Of a stretch of DNA of 40,545 nucleotides, positions 8,291 to 15,470 are shown one piece after another; within the stretch, counting starts at the first letter, position 1, and each line of letters opens with the position of its first letter. A program made the position numbers and the translations under genes. Under the pieces are notes generated by a model. The model was not told the DNA's origin. It made no database searches and saw only the letters and a list, made by a program, of their open reading frames with translations. The stretch spans positions 1 through 40,545 of the forward strand of contig JAUNHC010000045.1 of assembly GCA_030524175.1 (NCBI GenBank). Direction: 5' to 3'. This DNA is from Eubacteriales bacterium. Its GTDB lineage: Bacteria > Bacillota > Clostridia > Lachnospirales > Lachnospiraceae.

Positions 8291-8391
8291 TATTCCGGCA
8301 GGTTCGCAAGGGGCTTTATTCCGCACACAGTATATGGAAATCCCCGGACGTTACCTGGCATGGAGGGAACAGAAATCCCCGGACACAGCCT

Positions 8392-8619
8392 CTATATCTC
8401 TGAAAAGGAGCACCTCTGTTTTATCTGAGAAGTAACAATATCGAATACAACTGTACCGTCTTCCAGAACAGTCTTATCATAGGTAACTTCTTTTCCCTGA
8501 AATTTTGTTTTCACATACTCTTCCGGGTCATTGATCTCTACTTCCTCCACAAATACATCCCGCATCTGGTTACGGGGACATTTATTAAAAATTTCCCATA
8601 TTACTTCATATTCTTTCAT
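8392..8619 (-). CDS. Small conserved-looking protein of unknown function (75 residues)
   Basis: I do not recognise a named family with certainty. The protein is acidic and soluble with no membrane segment. It has an N-terminal stretch EVIWEIFNKCPRNQMRDVF, an acidic middle (EEVEINDPEEYV) and a C-terminal beta-like part ending in SQIKQRCSF. ATG at 8619 is preceded by GGGAGG at 5-nt spacing; an in-frame GTG two codons earlier is less likely. A perfect-consensus promoter lies 155 nt upstream, so this is a well-expressed gene with a long leader. The coding character and good signals make it real. The function stays open. Confidence 0.8.
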   Translation of the reverse strand: MKEYEVIWEIFNKCPRNQMRDVFVEEVEINDPEEYVKTKFQGKEVTYDKTVLEDGTVVFDIVTSQIKQRCSFSEI

Positions 8620-8780
8620 ATGCACCTCCCTGATGCCTGCTCATTTCTCAGGACTTCAAACTCCCGAAATCCTGAAACATCGGAAAACCGCCCCGACAGG
8701 CTGCCTTCTCATATTTTACAGGTCCCAAAGTCATCCGAATATATGCGAGAATGCATTGTATGACCTTTGCCCCTGGCATC
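8620..8780 (-). promoter_or_regulatory. Long structured 5' leader of the 75-residue protein gene
   Basis: About 155 nt separate the expected transcription start (about 8774) from the start codon. The leader can form a strong hairpin near 8644-8676 (TTTCAGGA/TCCTGAGAA arms) ending 25 nt before the start codon, and a larger pairing between GGTCAT and GATGACTTTGGGACC segments further 5'. I recognise no known riboswitch. Confidence 0.4.
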
Positions 8781-8809
8781 ATTATAAATATTTTGTGTTT
8801 TTTTGTCAA
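8781..8809 (-). promoter_or_regulatory. Perfect-consensus promoter for the 75-residue protein gene
   Basis: TTGACA (8804-8809), a 17-nt spacer and TATAAT (8781-8786) on the minus strand, with no mismatch to the vegetative consensus. It is divergent from the xpt promoter; the two -35 boxes are 6 nt apart. Confidence 0.85.
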
Positions 8810-8815
8810 AAATAA

Positions 8816-8844
8816 TTGCACTCATGATAATTATATCGTATATT
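8816..8844 (+). promoter_or_regulatory. xpt promoter
   Basis: TTGCAC (8816-8821), a 17-nt spacer and TATATT (8839-8844). A second possible set (TTTACA, 16 nt, TATATT) follows about 15-40 nt downstream. No purine riboswitch aptamer is visible between the promoter and the gene, unlike xpt in Bacillus subtilis. Confidence 0.55.
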
Positions 8845-8921
8845 AGAGTTATTGTTTTACAACAACTTATCAGATATTATATTAAATTTATAAAAACGCT
8901 TATCAGCAAAGGAGAGAAACC

Positions 8922-9494
8922 ATGAAGCTTTTAAAAGACCGTATTCTAAAGGACGGGACTGTGAAACCGGGGAATATTTTAAAAGTAGACAGCTTTCTGA
9001 ATCATCAAATGGACATTACTCTCATCAACGAAATCGGCAAAGAGTTTAAAGCCCGTTTTTCTGACTGTCCTGTAACAAAAATACTGACCATTGAAGCGTC
9101 CGGTATCGGTATTGCCTGCATTGCCGCACAATACTTCAATGTTCCGGTCATATTCGCCAAGAAGGCCCAGAGTCTCAACCTGGACGGTGAAATGTACAGC
9201 ACCAAGGTGGAGTCCTTCACCCACAAAAAAGTATATGACGTAATTCTGTCCAAAAAGTTCCTGGGACCTGAGGACCATGTGCTTCTCATCGACGATTTCC
9301 TGGCCAATGGCTGTGCCCTTCTGGGACTCATTGACATCGTCCGTAAGTCAGGTGCTGTCCTGGAAGGCGCCGGTGTTGTTATTGAAAAAGGCTTCCAGTC
9401 AGGCGGACAGCAGATACGTGATATGGGGATCCGCCTGGAATCTCTGGCTGTTATTGATTCTATGACAGACGATTCTCTCACCTTCAGAGATTAA
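8922..9494 (+). CDS. xpt: Xanthine phosphoribosyltransferase
   Basis: This 190-residue type I PRTase converts xanthine and PRPP to XMP for purine salvage. The start MKLLKDRIL, the motif TKILTIEASGIGIA and the PRPP-binding motif VLLIDDFLANG (loop around residues 120-135) are typical of Xpt, and the length matches. ATG follows AAAGGAGAG. It is the only plus-strand gene between the LysR gene and the PTS gene, is monocistronic, and ends at a bidirectional terminator. Confidence 0.95.
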   Translation: MKLLKDRILKDGTVKPGNILKVDSFLNHQMDITLINEIGKEFKARFSDCPVTKILTIEASGIGIACIAAQYFNVPVIFAKKAQSLNLDGEMYSTKVESFTHKKVYDVILSKKFLGPEDHVLLIDDFLANGCALLGLIDIVRKSGAVLEGAGVVIEKGFQSGGQQIRDMGIRLESLAVIDSMTDDSLTFRD

Positions 9495-9517
9495 TATTTT
9501 AAAGTGTTACATAAAGT

Positions 9518-9547
9518 TGACGGGGCAGCCATCAGGCAGCCCCGTCA
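9518..9547. terminator. Bidirectional terminator between xpt and the sugar-binding lipoprotein gene
   Basis: TGACGGGGC pairs with GCCCCGTCA, and an inner GCC/GGC pair extends the stem. It is followed by T-rich sequence on the plus strand. It serves both convergent genes. Confidence 0.8.
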
Positions 9548-9556
9548 CTTATTTTC

Positions 9557-10990
9557 TTATACTGTGGCCGGGACAGGTGGAGTTACCACGTTTTTGTCAT
9601 CAGCTTCACTGTCCGGAGCCGGTGTATCAGAAGGTACCGGGCTTGCCTTTGGTGTTGTACTGGGTCCGGGCGTTACATCTGCGCCTTCCTCCCCTTCTGT
9701 CTCCGGTGCCTCACTTGGAACTGGTGTTCCTGTAAGTCTGTCCTCCCCAGGTGTACCGGCCGGGACAGGCGTACCGCTTGGCATTGCCTCCGGCTTGATC
9801 TCATCTTCCGTATAGTAGCCGTTATCGATAAGCAGCTGATAATTATCCTTATCGATCAACTGCACATCATAAGTATACGTGCCGATAATCTTTTTGCCGT
9901 TGTCATACTGTTCATAATCCTTCACTTCAGGCTTTTCCCCTTTGAGATAGGTATCTGCCATTTTCACACATTCTTCTGCCAGGCCCCTGCTGTCCATAAA
10001 AATACTGAATGCCTGCTTACCTTCCGCCACATTCTTTACAGCTTCAGCCTCGCAGCCTACACCGGTGATCAACGGCCACTCTTCACTTCCGGCATGTATA
10101 CCAGCCTCTTCCAATACGTCCGGAACGCTTACGGCAAACAGGTCTGAAGCAGTACAGATAATGTCCGGTCTTTTCTCCGTTGTATAATATTCCTGAATAA
10201 TGCTGCTTAAACTTGACTTTACTGTTGTATCGCTCCAACGCATAACGCCGGTCTCATCAAAGCTTGTGCGTCCTGACCTGCAAACCAGGGTTCCGTCATC
10301 CAGATAGCTCTGCAGGACTTCCATAATCCCATTGTAGAGGAACAAGGCAGCATTGTCGTCAGGAGAACCCATGAAAAATTCAATTGAATAGGATTGTTTT
10401 TGCTCACGGGCTTTTTCCAGATCCTTTTCTTTCACTATCGTGTTGCCTATCATCTGCCCGATTTCCCTGCTGTTAAATGCAGTATAATAGTTAACCGCAT
10501 CTGTATCCATGATCAGCCTGTCATAGGAGAACACAGGAATAGACTTTTCTTTCGCCTTGGAAAGAACATCCGGAAGGGCGTATGCATCTACAGGAGCAAT
10601 GATCAGGGCAGAAACTTCTTCCTCCACTAATCCTTCTATCTGCGAAACCTGCATTGACACATCTTCATCAGCATAATAAATCTCAGGTTCGTAGCCTGCC
10701 TCCGTCAGCTTCTCCTGCATGACGGTCCCATCTCTAAGCCACCGCTCATCTGCTTCATCCGGAAGCAATACGCCTACCTTCGGAAGGACTTCCTGTTCTT
10801 TCTCCTCCTGGGTTTCGTCACTGGCAGCCTCCGTAATGGCTGCTTCTGTCTCTGCATCCTCCCCGTTGCCTTCTTTTTCTGTCTCCGCACTCTCGTTGGC
10901 AGCCTCTGTAGCCTCATTTTTCCCACATCCGGCCAAAAAGGCAGCGGAAATCATAACCCCCGCCAGAATACCTACGGTTGTTTTCTTCAT
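9557..10990 (-). CDS. Orphan sugar-binding lipoprotein (type 1 periplasmic-binding fold, XylF/ChvE-like)
   Basis: A 477-residue extracellular lipoprotein. The signal peptide ends in a lipobox (AAFLAGC). An acidic E/A-rich spacer (about 22-65) follows, then the two-lobed domain: KVGVLLPD, VSALIIAPVDAYAL and FSYDRLIMDTDAVNYYTAFN fit xylose/multiple-sugar-binding proteins. The last 70 residues are a Pro/Thr-rich tail with repeated TPVP, GTP and PSDTP units, unusual for a binding protein and suggestive of a flexible or wall-spanning region. ATG at 10990 follows AGAGGA. No permease or ATPase lies nearby. It is 18 nt behind the WYL-type regulator gene, so the pair is probably one operon. Confidence 0.9.
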   Translation of the reverse strand: MKKTTVGILAGVMISAAFLAGCGKNEATEAANESAETEKEGNGEDAETEAAITEAASDETQEEKEQEVLPKVGVLLPDEADERWLRDGTVMQEKLTEAGYEPEIYYADEDVSMQVSQIEGLVEEEVSALIIAPVDAYALPDVLSKAKEKSIPVFSYDRLIMDTDAVNYYTAFNSREIGQMIGNTIVKEKDLEKAREQKQSYSIEFFMGSPDDNAALFLYNGIMEVLQSYLDDGTLVCRSGRTSFDETGVMRWSDTTVKSSLSSIIQEYYTTEKRPDIICTASDLFAVSVPDVLEEAGIHAGSEEWPLITGVGCEAEAVKNVAEGKQAFSIFMDSRGLAEECVKMADTYLKGEKPEVKDYEQYDNGKKIIGTYTYDVQLIDKDNYQLLIDNGYYTEDEIKPEAMPSGTPVPAGTPGEDRLTGTPVPSEAPETEGEEGADVTPGPSTTPKASPVPSDTPAPDSEADDKNVVTPPVPATV

Positions 10991-11008
10991 AGTCAAATCC
11001 TCTCAGTC

Positions 11009-11695
11009 TTAAATTCCTTTATATTCCTTAGCAAGCGACTTCAGATACTCACGGTAATTCAGGGCCGCTTTCTTAGGCTTCAATATATGTACATCCCGCC
11101 CCATTGACGTAAGCCAGCCATAAAACAAGGGATTCTTCGTTACAGTAGCTGTCACGGTAAAATATCCCAGTTCCTTATCTTTGTATTGGGCTGCTTTGCC
11201 AAAATAGGACTGTACAGCTTTCTTAGTTTTATCCCTGCACAGAAGCTTCATCTGCTTGCCGCTGCCGGAATCAGCTTCTTTAGTAAATTTAAAGTTCTGC
11301 CCCGGAACCGTTTTTTTCTCTGCCTTAGGCTCTGGAACTGCTTTTTTCTCTGTCTCAGCAGGTTCTAAAGTCCTGACTTTCTCTCCTGCTGCACTGTTCT
11401 CCTTATGGGACAGTACCTCCTGGATCACAGGCGTCTCCTCATGCTCACGCTTATCCTGAGCCATCTGCCCCGCCACATAATACCCTCCGGGTCTTCCTCT
11501 TTTAAACTTAACATCCATGCCAAAAGAACGGAGCGACTCAATATCATCGTAAATACTTTTCCGCTCAGCATGGATTCCGTATTCCAAAAGTCTGGTCAGT
11601 ATCTCCTGCATGGTTACCACACGATCCTCCCCAGTCTCGTGCAGCATCTTCTGCAGATATAAAATCTTTACTTTCTGATTGTATGACTTCGCCAT
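11009..11695 (-). CDS. HTH regulator of the WYL/DeoR-like group, apparently without the WYL core
   Basis: A 228-residue protein. Residues about 1-80 are a winged helix-turn-helix of the YafY/WYL type (VVTMQEILTRLLEYGIHAER, then KSIYDDIESLRSFGMDV and GRPGGYYV). Residues about 85-145 are a low-complexity charged linker rich in E, K and P. The C terminus (about 145-228, with TVTATVTKNPLFYGWLTSMG and a YREYLKSLAKEY end) looks like the WYL C-terminal extension domain. The central WYL beta-barrel seems replaced by the linker, so ligand binding may differ. ATG at 11695 follows AAGGGGAAA. It probably controls the sugar-binding lipoprotein gene downstream. Confidence 0.8.
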   Translation of the reverse strand: MAKSYNQKVKILYLQKMLHETGEDRVVTMQEILTRLLEYGIHAERKSIYDDIESLRSFGMDVKFKRGRPGGYYVAGQMAQDKREHEETPVIQEVLSHKENSAAGEKVRTLEPAETEKKAVPEPKAEKKTVPGQNFKFTKEADSGSGKQMKLLCRDKTKKAVQSYFGKAAQYKDKELGYFTVTATVTKNPLFYGWLTSMGRDVHILKPKKAALNYREYLKSLAKEYKGI

Positions 11696-11766
11696 ATTTT
11701 TCCCCTTATTCGTATAAAACAACCCCTGCATCCTACTCTCCCGGAAACCAAAACCGGGTAATCATT

Positions 11767-11848
11767 CATCCCCCGAAGGGTTTTTATATACTAGGAAAGT
11801 CATAACTTTCTGGTCAGAACAAAATAGATTACTTTCCTAGTATATAAA
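11767..11848. repeat. Dispersed repeat, module C copy 1
   Basis: CATCCCCCGAAGGG leads into a perfect 18-bp inverted repeat (11783-11800 and 11831-11848, arm TTTATATACTAGGAAAGT) around a 30-nt loop containing CTGGTCAGAACAAAAT. It is about 90% identical to 17978-18060. It sits between the WYL regulator gene and the rubredoxin terminator. Confidence 0.85.
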
Positions 11849-11849
11849 G

Positions 11850-11885
11850 AAAGGTGTCAAAAGCAAACCCGCTTTCGGCACCTTT
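11850..11885 (-). terminator. Rubredoxin gene terminator
   Basis: On the minus strand AAAGGTG and CACCTTT, extended by CGAAAGC/GCTTTTG, form a stem followed by TTTCTTTAT. It begins 12 nt after the rubredoxin stop. Confidence 0.75.
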
Positions 11886-11897
11886 GTAACCAGCTCA

Positions 11898-12059
11898 TTA
11901 TTCTGCCGGCACGAATTCATCCTTACCAACTCCGCAGATTGGGCATACCCAATCATCAGGAATATCTTCAAATGCCGTTCCTGGCTCAATTCCGCTGTCC
12001 GGATCTCCAACCTCCGGGTCGTATTCATAGCCGCATGGCTCGCATATATATTTCTTCAT
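11898..12059 (-). CDS. Rubredoxin
   Basis: A 53-residue one-iron electron carrier of the cytoplasm, normal length. Both Cys-x2-Cys knuckles are present: CEPCGYEY (C6, C9) and [11 protein letters not shown] (C39, C42). The usual acidic loop [11 protein letters not shown] and the DDWVCP motif are present too. ATG at 12059 follows AAAGGAG. In strict anaerobes rubredoxin passes electrons to oxygen- and peroxide-detoxifying enzymes. It is monocistronic, with a palindrome-filled promoter (12161-12189) and its own terminator, so its expression is probably repressed by a dedicated or redox-linked regulator. Confidence 0.97.
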   Translation of the reverse strand: MKKYICEPCGYEYDPEVGDPDSGIEPGTAFEDIPDDWVCPICGVGKDEFVPAE

Positions 12060-12160
12060 AATTGAACTCCTTTCATTTCTTGATCTTTATTATTAATTCA
12101 TCTTTTGCAGAGTACCGGGATTTCACCGGCACTATTGGCTCTTTATTGTCCTATACCGCC

Positions 12161-12189
12161 ATTATACAATCAGTGTACACTGATTGCAA
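12161..12189 (-). promoter_or_regulatory. Rubredoxin promoter with operator in the spacer
   Basis: On the minus strand TTGCAA (12184-12189), a 17-nt spacer and TATAAT (12161-12166). The perfect 20-bp palindrome CAATCAGTGTACACTGATTG (12167-12186) fills the spacer and touches the -35. A dimeric repressor bound here would exclude RNA polymerase. The motif is not one I can assign to PerR, Rex or a BlaI/CopY family site. Confidence 0.8.
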
Positions 12190-12274
12190 GTATTTTTTAA
12201 CATAGAAACAATAAAATGTACTTTTTTTATCCACTTTAGATATATTACGAAATTCTCCTGTGTTTCGGCAGACT

Positions 12275-13003
12275 TTACACGTCTTTTTTAACAAACCTGT
12301 GATACACATAATCATTGGCCTCTTTTTCCTGGCTGTCGTCAAGAGGGGCAAGCTCTGCAGGTTTTCCGTATTTCTTCTCCAGCGCACGGGAGATCAGCCA
12401 ATCCGCCAGCTGAGGATTTTTGGGAAGGAGCGGTCCATGCAGATAAGTCCCGATCACGTTTTTGTAGATCACGCCTTCATATCCTGACTGTCCGTCATTT
12501 CCTGAGCCGTACAGTACCTTTCCCAACGGCTTGTTCCCATTGATACAGGTCCGTCCTCCATGGTTCTCAAACCCCACAATGGGCATGTCAAACAGCTCAC
12601 TCTTTAAAACAATATTGCTGATAAGGCGGCCATCCCCCTGCTCTGTCTGTAAGTCTACCAGCTCAAGTCCTGTAATCGTGCCATTGTCCGTCTTATAATA
12701 ATTTCCAAGAAGCTGGAAACCGCCGCAGATGGCGATCACCACTCCGTCCTGCTCCACATATTCCTTAAAATCCTTCTGTATCTCCTTCAGTTTCTCACAT
12801 ACCAGCATCTGTTCCCTGTCAGAACCTCCTCCAAGCAACACTATGTCAAGGCAGGAAAAATCAATGGGATCATCCAGTTCATAGGCAATAGTTTCCGCCT
12901 GGATACCTCTCCACTGGCACCTTTTCATCAGACATTGGATATTTCCCCTGTCACCGTAAAGGTTCAGAAGATCCGGATATAAATGTCCTATGGTAATGTT
13001 CAT
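12275..13003 (-). CDS. gatD: Lipid II isoglutaminyl synthase, glutamine amidotransferase subunit
   Basis: A 242-residue class I amidotransferase of the CobB/CobQ-like group. It supplies ammonia from glutamine to MurT for amidation of D-Glu in the peptidoglycan stem peptide. It starts with IGHLYPDLLNLYGDRGN, which is characteristic of GatD. The nucleophile Cys lies in AICGGFQLLG, and the catalytic His in IGTYLHGPLLPKNP. Its ATG overlaps the murT stop by 4 nt, implying coupled translation. GGGGGAGAAAGC precedes the start. The C-terminal part (about 205-242) is charged. Confidence 0.95.
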   Translation of the reverse strand: MNITIGHLYPDLLNLYGDRGNIQCLMKRCQWRGIQAETIAYELDDPIDFSCLDIVLLGGGSDREQMLVCEKLKEIQKDFKEYVEQDGVVIAICGGFQLLGNYYKTDNGTITGLELVDLQTEQGDGRLISNIVLKSELFDMPIVGFENHGGRTCINGNKPLGKVLYGSGNDGQSGYEGVIYKNVIGTYLHGPLLPKNPQLADWLISRALEKKYGKPAELAPLDDSQEKEANDYVYHRFVKKDV

Positions 13004-14337
13004 GCTTTCTCCCCCTCCAGCTTCTTCAGTATATTTCTGGTAGAAAACAATGCCGTATAATTCACAAGTACATAAAGGTTTCCTGTTCCATTGTCAATAC
13101 AGCTTCGGATGGCTTTCTCCACATCCTCCTCCAGTTTAGAAGGAATATCCACATATTTCAGCCGCAGGCGCATATCCTGGCACCGGATGCCGCTGACTGT
13201 GATAGACCTGATACTTTCATCCTGAAATAAATCAAAGTCAACATCCCACAGCCAGGAAATATCAATTCCGTCCTGAGCATTATCATTGATGGCAATAATA
13301 AGATCCTTAGGGGCCTTGTCCTGCATCACAGCAGAAATATTCTGGTTGAAACCAGCGGGATTCTTTGCAAGATTCAGTACGATACCCGTTCCCTTGATCC
13401 TGAACTGCTCCATACGTCCGTTTTCAGGATTGAAGCCCCGAAGCATATCATTGAAGCGGTCAGCAGCAAAACCGGCTGTACGGACACCCGCATAGGCTGC
13501 CAGAATATTATACACATTGTAAAACCCTTTATAATTTGCCACAATGTGCTTATCCTCCACAGTAAAGCAGAGCTGGTCGCCCACCTTCACATCCCTGGCG
13601 TCATAATCAATGGGCGGTCTCTCAAACCCGCACTCAGGGCACCTGTAATCCCCCAGCTGACTGTAATGGTAAAAGCTGTACTGCAGCCTTTCCCCGCATC
13701 TCTTGCAAAAACGCCCCTCACGGATCTCATTTGTCTCATTCTTCATTACTGGACTGCTGATTCCGTATGTGATGAATGAATTTCCGCTGTCCATTGCCAG
13801 GTATGCCGACAATGCATCATCCCCATTGACAATGATCTGCATCTTTGGAACTTTACGGATCATTTCCTCCAGTATATTCATGGTGGTGTCAATTTCACCG
13901 TACCTGTCAAGCTGGTCACGGAATAAATTGGTCATCACCATATAATCCGGCTTGATAGCGGGAAAAATATAGCGTGTAGACGCCTCATCCGCCTCTATGC
14001 AGGCATAATCCGCATCCAGACGTCCATTCCACTTAGCCCCCAGCACAAAAGCAGCAACCACGCCGTTAAGCATATTGGAACCCGTGTGGTTGCAGATAAC
14101 CTTTTTTCCCTCCGCTTCCAGCGCAGCACACAGCATATTGTTTGTTGTAGTCTTTCCGTTCGTCCCGCATACCACAAATATCTTATCCCGAACCTGTGCA
14201 GAAAGCTCCTCCAGAATAGAAGGGCAAAGCTTAAGGGCTATTTTCCCGGCCCAGGTCACTCCCTGGCGCCCCAGCTTCTTACAGGTATATCCCACAGTTT
14301 TTGCCGCCCAAACAGCAGCGATTCTTCTTATTTTCAT
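13000..14337 (-). CDS. murT: Lipid II isoglutaminyl synthase, Mur-ligase-like subunit
   Basis: A 445-residue protein that uses ATP to activate and amidate D-glutamate at position 2 of lipid II. The P-loop VCGTNGKTTTNNML and the Mur central domain are clear. A zinc-ribbon insertion (CKRCG and later CPECGF) and a C-terminal DUF1727 domain are hallmarks of MurT. The frame is open 12 codons further up from a TTG, but the first ATG (14337, MKIRRIAAVWAAK) is preceded by AAAGGAAA at slightly long spacing and is preferred. It is followed by gatD with a 4-nt overlap. A -10-like TATACT lies about 55-60 nt upstream. Confidence 0.94.
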   Translation of the reverse strand: MKIRRIAAVWAAKTVGYTCKKLGRQGVTWAGKIALKLCPSILEELSAQVRDKIFVVCGTNGKTTTNNMLCAALEAEGKKVICNHTGSNMLNGVVAAFVLGAKWNGRLDADYACIEADEASTRYIFPAIKPDYMVMTNLFRDQLDRYGEIDTTMNILEEMIRKVPKMQIIVNGDDALSAYLAMDSGNSFITYGISSPVMKNETNEIREGRFCKRCGERLQYSFYHYSQLGDYRCPECGFERPPIDYDARDVKVGDQLCFTVEDKHIVANYKGFYNVYNILAAYAGVRTAGFAADRFNDMLRGFNPENGRMEQFRIKGTGIVLNLAKNPAGFNQNISAVMQDKAPKDLIIAINDNAQDGIDISWLWDVDFDLFQDESIRSITVSGIRCQDMRLRLKYVDIPSKLEEDVEKAIRSCIDNGTGNLYVLVNYTALFSTRNILKKLEGEKA

Positions 14338-14474
14338 GTGCTTATTATTTCCTTTGTTCTTTATTTGTAACAATTTGAGCCTTTGACTCTGGAATCATAA
14401 AATATAGTATAACCAATTTTCCCCACATGTACAGGGGCAGTTGTGATTTTACCCATCACAATCTGTGCTTCCGG

Positions 14475-15470
14475 TCATGAAGAAGGCTGTTGTAAATCTT
14501 GCTCCGTAAGATAATCTGTACAGATTCCCGCCGCCCCTTTTTCCAACAAAGTGCCCGCCTTGTCTCTGTCATTGACAGTATAAATATACAGCAGTATTCC
14601 CTGGTCATCGAATATTTTCTGTACCTTCTCTGACCAGTATTTTTCATTTATAGTCGCTGCCGGAATACCTTTCTCTTTGCAGAACCTGGCTATGGTCTTT
14701 AATTCTTTTACGGAATATTTCTGCCACAGAGAATACATATAGGTAGGAAATTCACCCATCAAAACTGCTCCGGAAAACATTGCCTCGTTATATATCTCCG
14801 GTATGAGCTGTCCCAGCACACGCTCTGCACCTACTGCCTTGGCAATTTCCACATATTCACTGTAATCCTCCAGTGTTCTCTGATAGTTCCGCACAGAATA
14901 CTGTTTGGAGTCCAGAAGGATAAATGCATCGGGATAATCTTTCAGCAGAAGAAAAAGCTCTTTTAATGACATGGGCGTATATTTTCCATACAAAGGTGTA
15001 GACAGAAAAGTCTCGGCAGACAACACCTGCTTTTTATCTCCCTCCCACTGACCAAGTGAGCTGTTCCAGCTATGGCGGCACACCCACATGCCGTCGGAAG
15101 TTTTAGTCAGATCCACCTCAAACAGCCGAAAGCCTTTTTCATAGTATTTCACAAAGCTTTCTTTTGAATTCAGATAGGTCATACCGTCAAGCCCGCCAAG
15201 TGCATGGGCGATTACCTTATAATTGTCCCAGGAAAACTCAGGGGTAGGAACAGAAGTCGGCTCGGGTGCTGCAGAAGGTTCAGGCTCGGGCGTCTCTGCT
15301 GCCTCCATCACTTGAGGATACTCTGAATTTTTCTCCTGCCGGGCCAGCGCACTGCGGGTAAGACTGCTCCCCCCCAGCAGAACAAGTCCAATGAGAATGA
15401 TTTCGCATACCAAAAGAGCCTTTCTGAAATTATTCCTCTTCCTTTGGCGGCTCCCTTTTCTTTTGCTCAT
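14475..15470 (-). CDS. Membrane-anchored glycerophosphodiester phosphodiesterase family protein
   Basis: A 331-residue protein. A basic N terminus (SKRKGSRQRKRNNFRK) is followed by one membrane segment (about 20-40), a Pro/Glu-rich spacer (TPEPEPSAAPEPTSVPTPE) and an extracellular GDPD TIM barrel. The catalytic pieces are IAHALGG (usual HRG replaced by HALGG), FEVDLTKTSDG with the Glu and Asp metal ligands, and the general acid His in VCRHSW. It would hydrolyse glycerophosphodiesters or teichoic-acid-like polymers outside the cell. Its ATG overlaps the pepP stop by 4 nt. The substitution at the HRG motif recurs in a Firmicute subgroup as I remember it, so I do not call it inactive. Confidence 0.87.
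   Translation of the reverse strand: MSKRKGSRQRKRNNFRKALLVCEIILIGLVLLGGSSLTRSALARQEKNSEYPQVMEAAETPEPEPSAAPEPTSVPTPEFSWDNYKVIAHALGGLDGMTYLNSKESFVKYYEKGFRLFEVDLTKTSDGMWVCRHSWNSSLGQWEGDKKQVLSAETFLSTPLYGKYTPMSLKELFLLLKDYPDAFILLDSKQYSVRNYQRTLEDYSEYVEIAKAVGAERVLGQLIPEIYNEAMFSGAVLMGEFPTYMYSLWQKYSVKELKTIARFCKEKGIPAATINEKYWSEKVQKIFDDQGILLYIYTVNDRDKAGTLLEKGAAGICTDYLTEQDLQQPSS

Noticed and set aside
8337-8384. Direct repeat GAAATCCCCGGAC, two copies 35 nt apart
   Set aside because: Only two copies, with no palindrome and no promoter overlap; possibly chance or a local duplication.
8822-8921. Purine riboswitch expected before xpt
   Set aside because: None of the conserved aptamer core elements can be found between the promoter and the start codon, and the leader is A/T-rich and short.
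14439-14461. Terminator between murT and the GDPD gene (TTGTGAT/ATCACAA)
   Set aside because: The hairpin is short and A/T-rich with no T-run, so I could not support a transcript end there.
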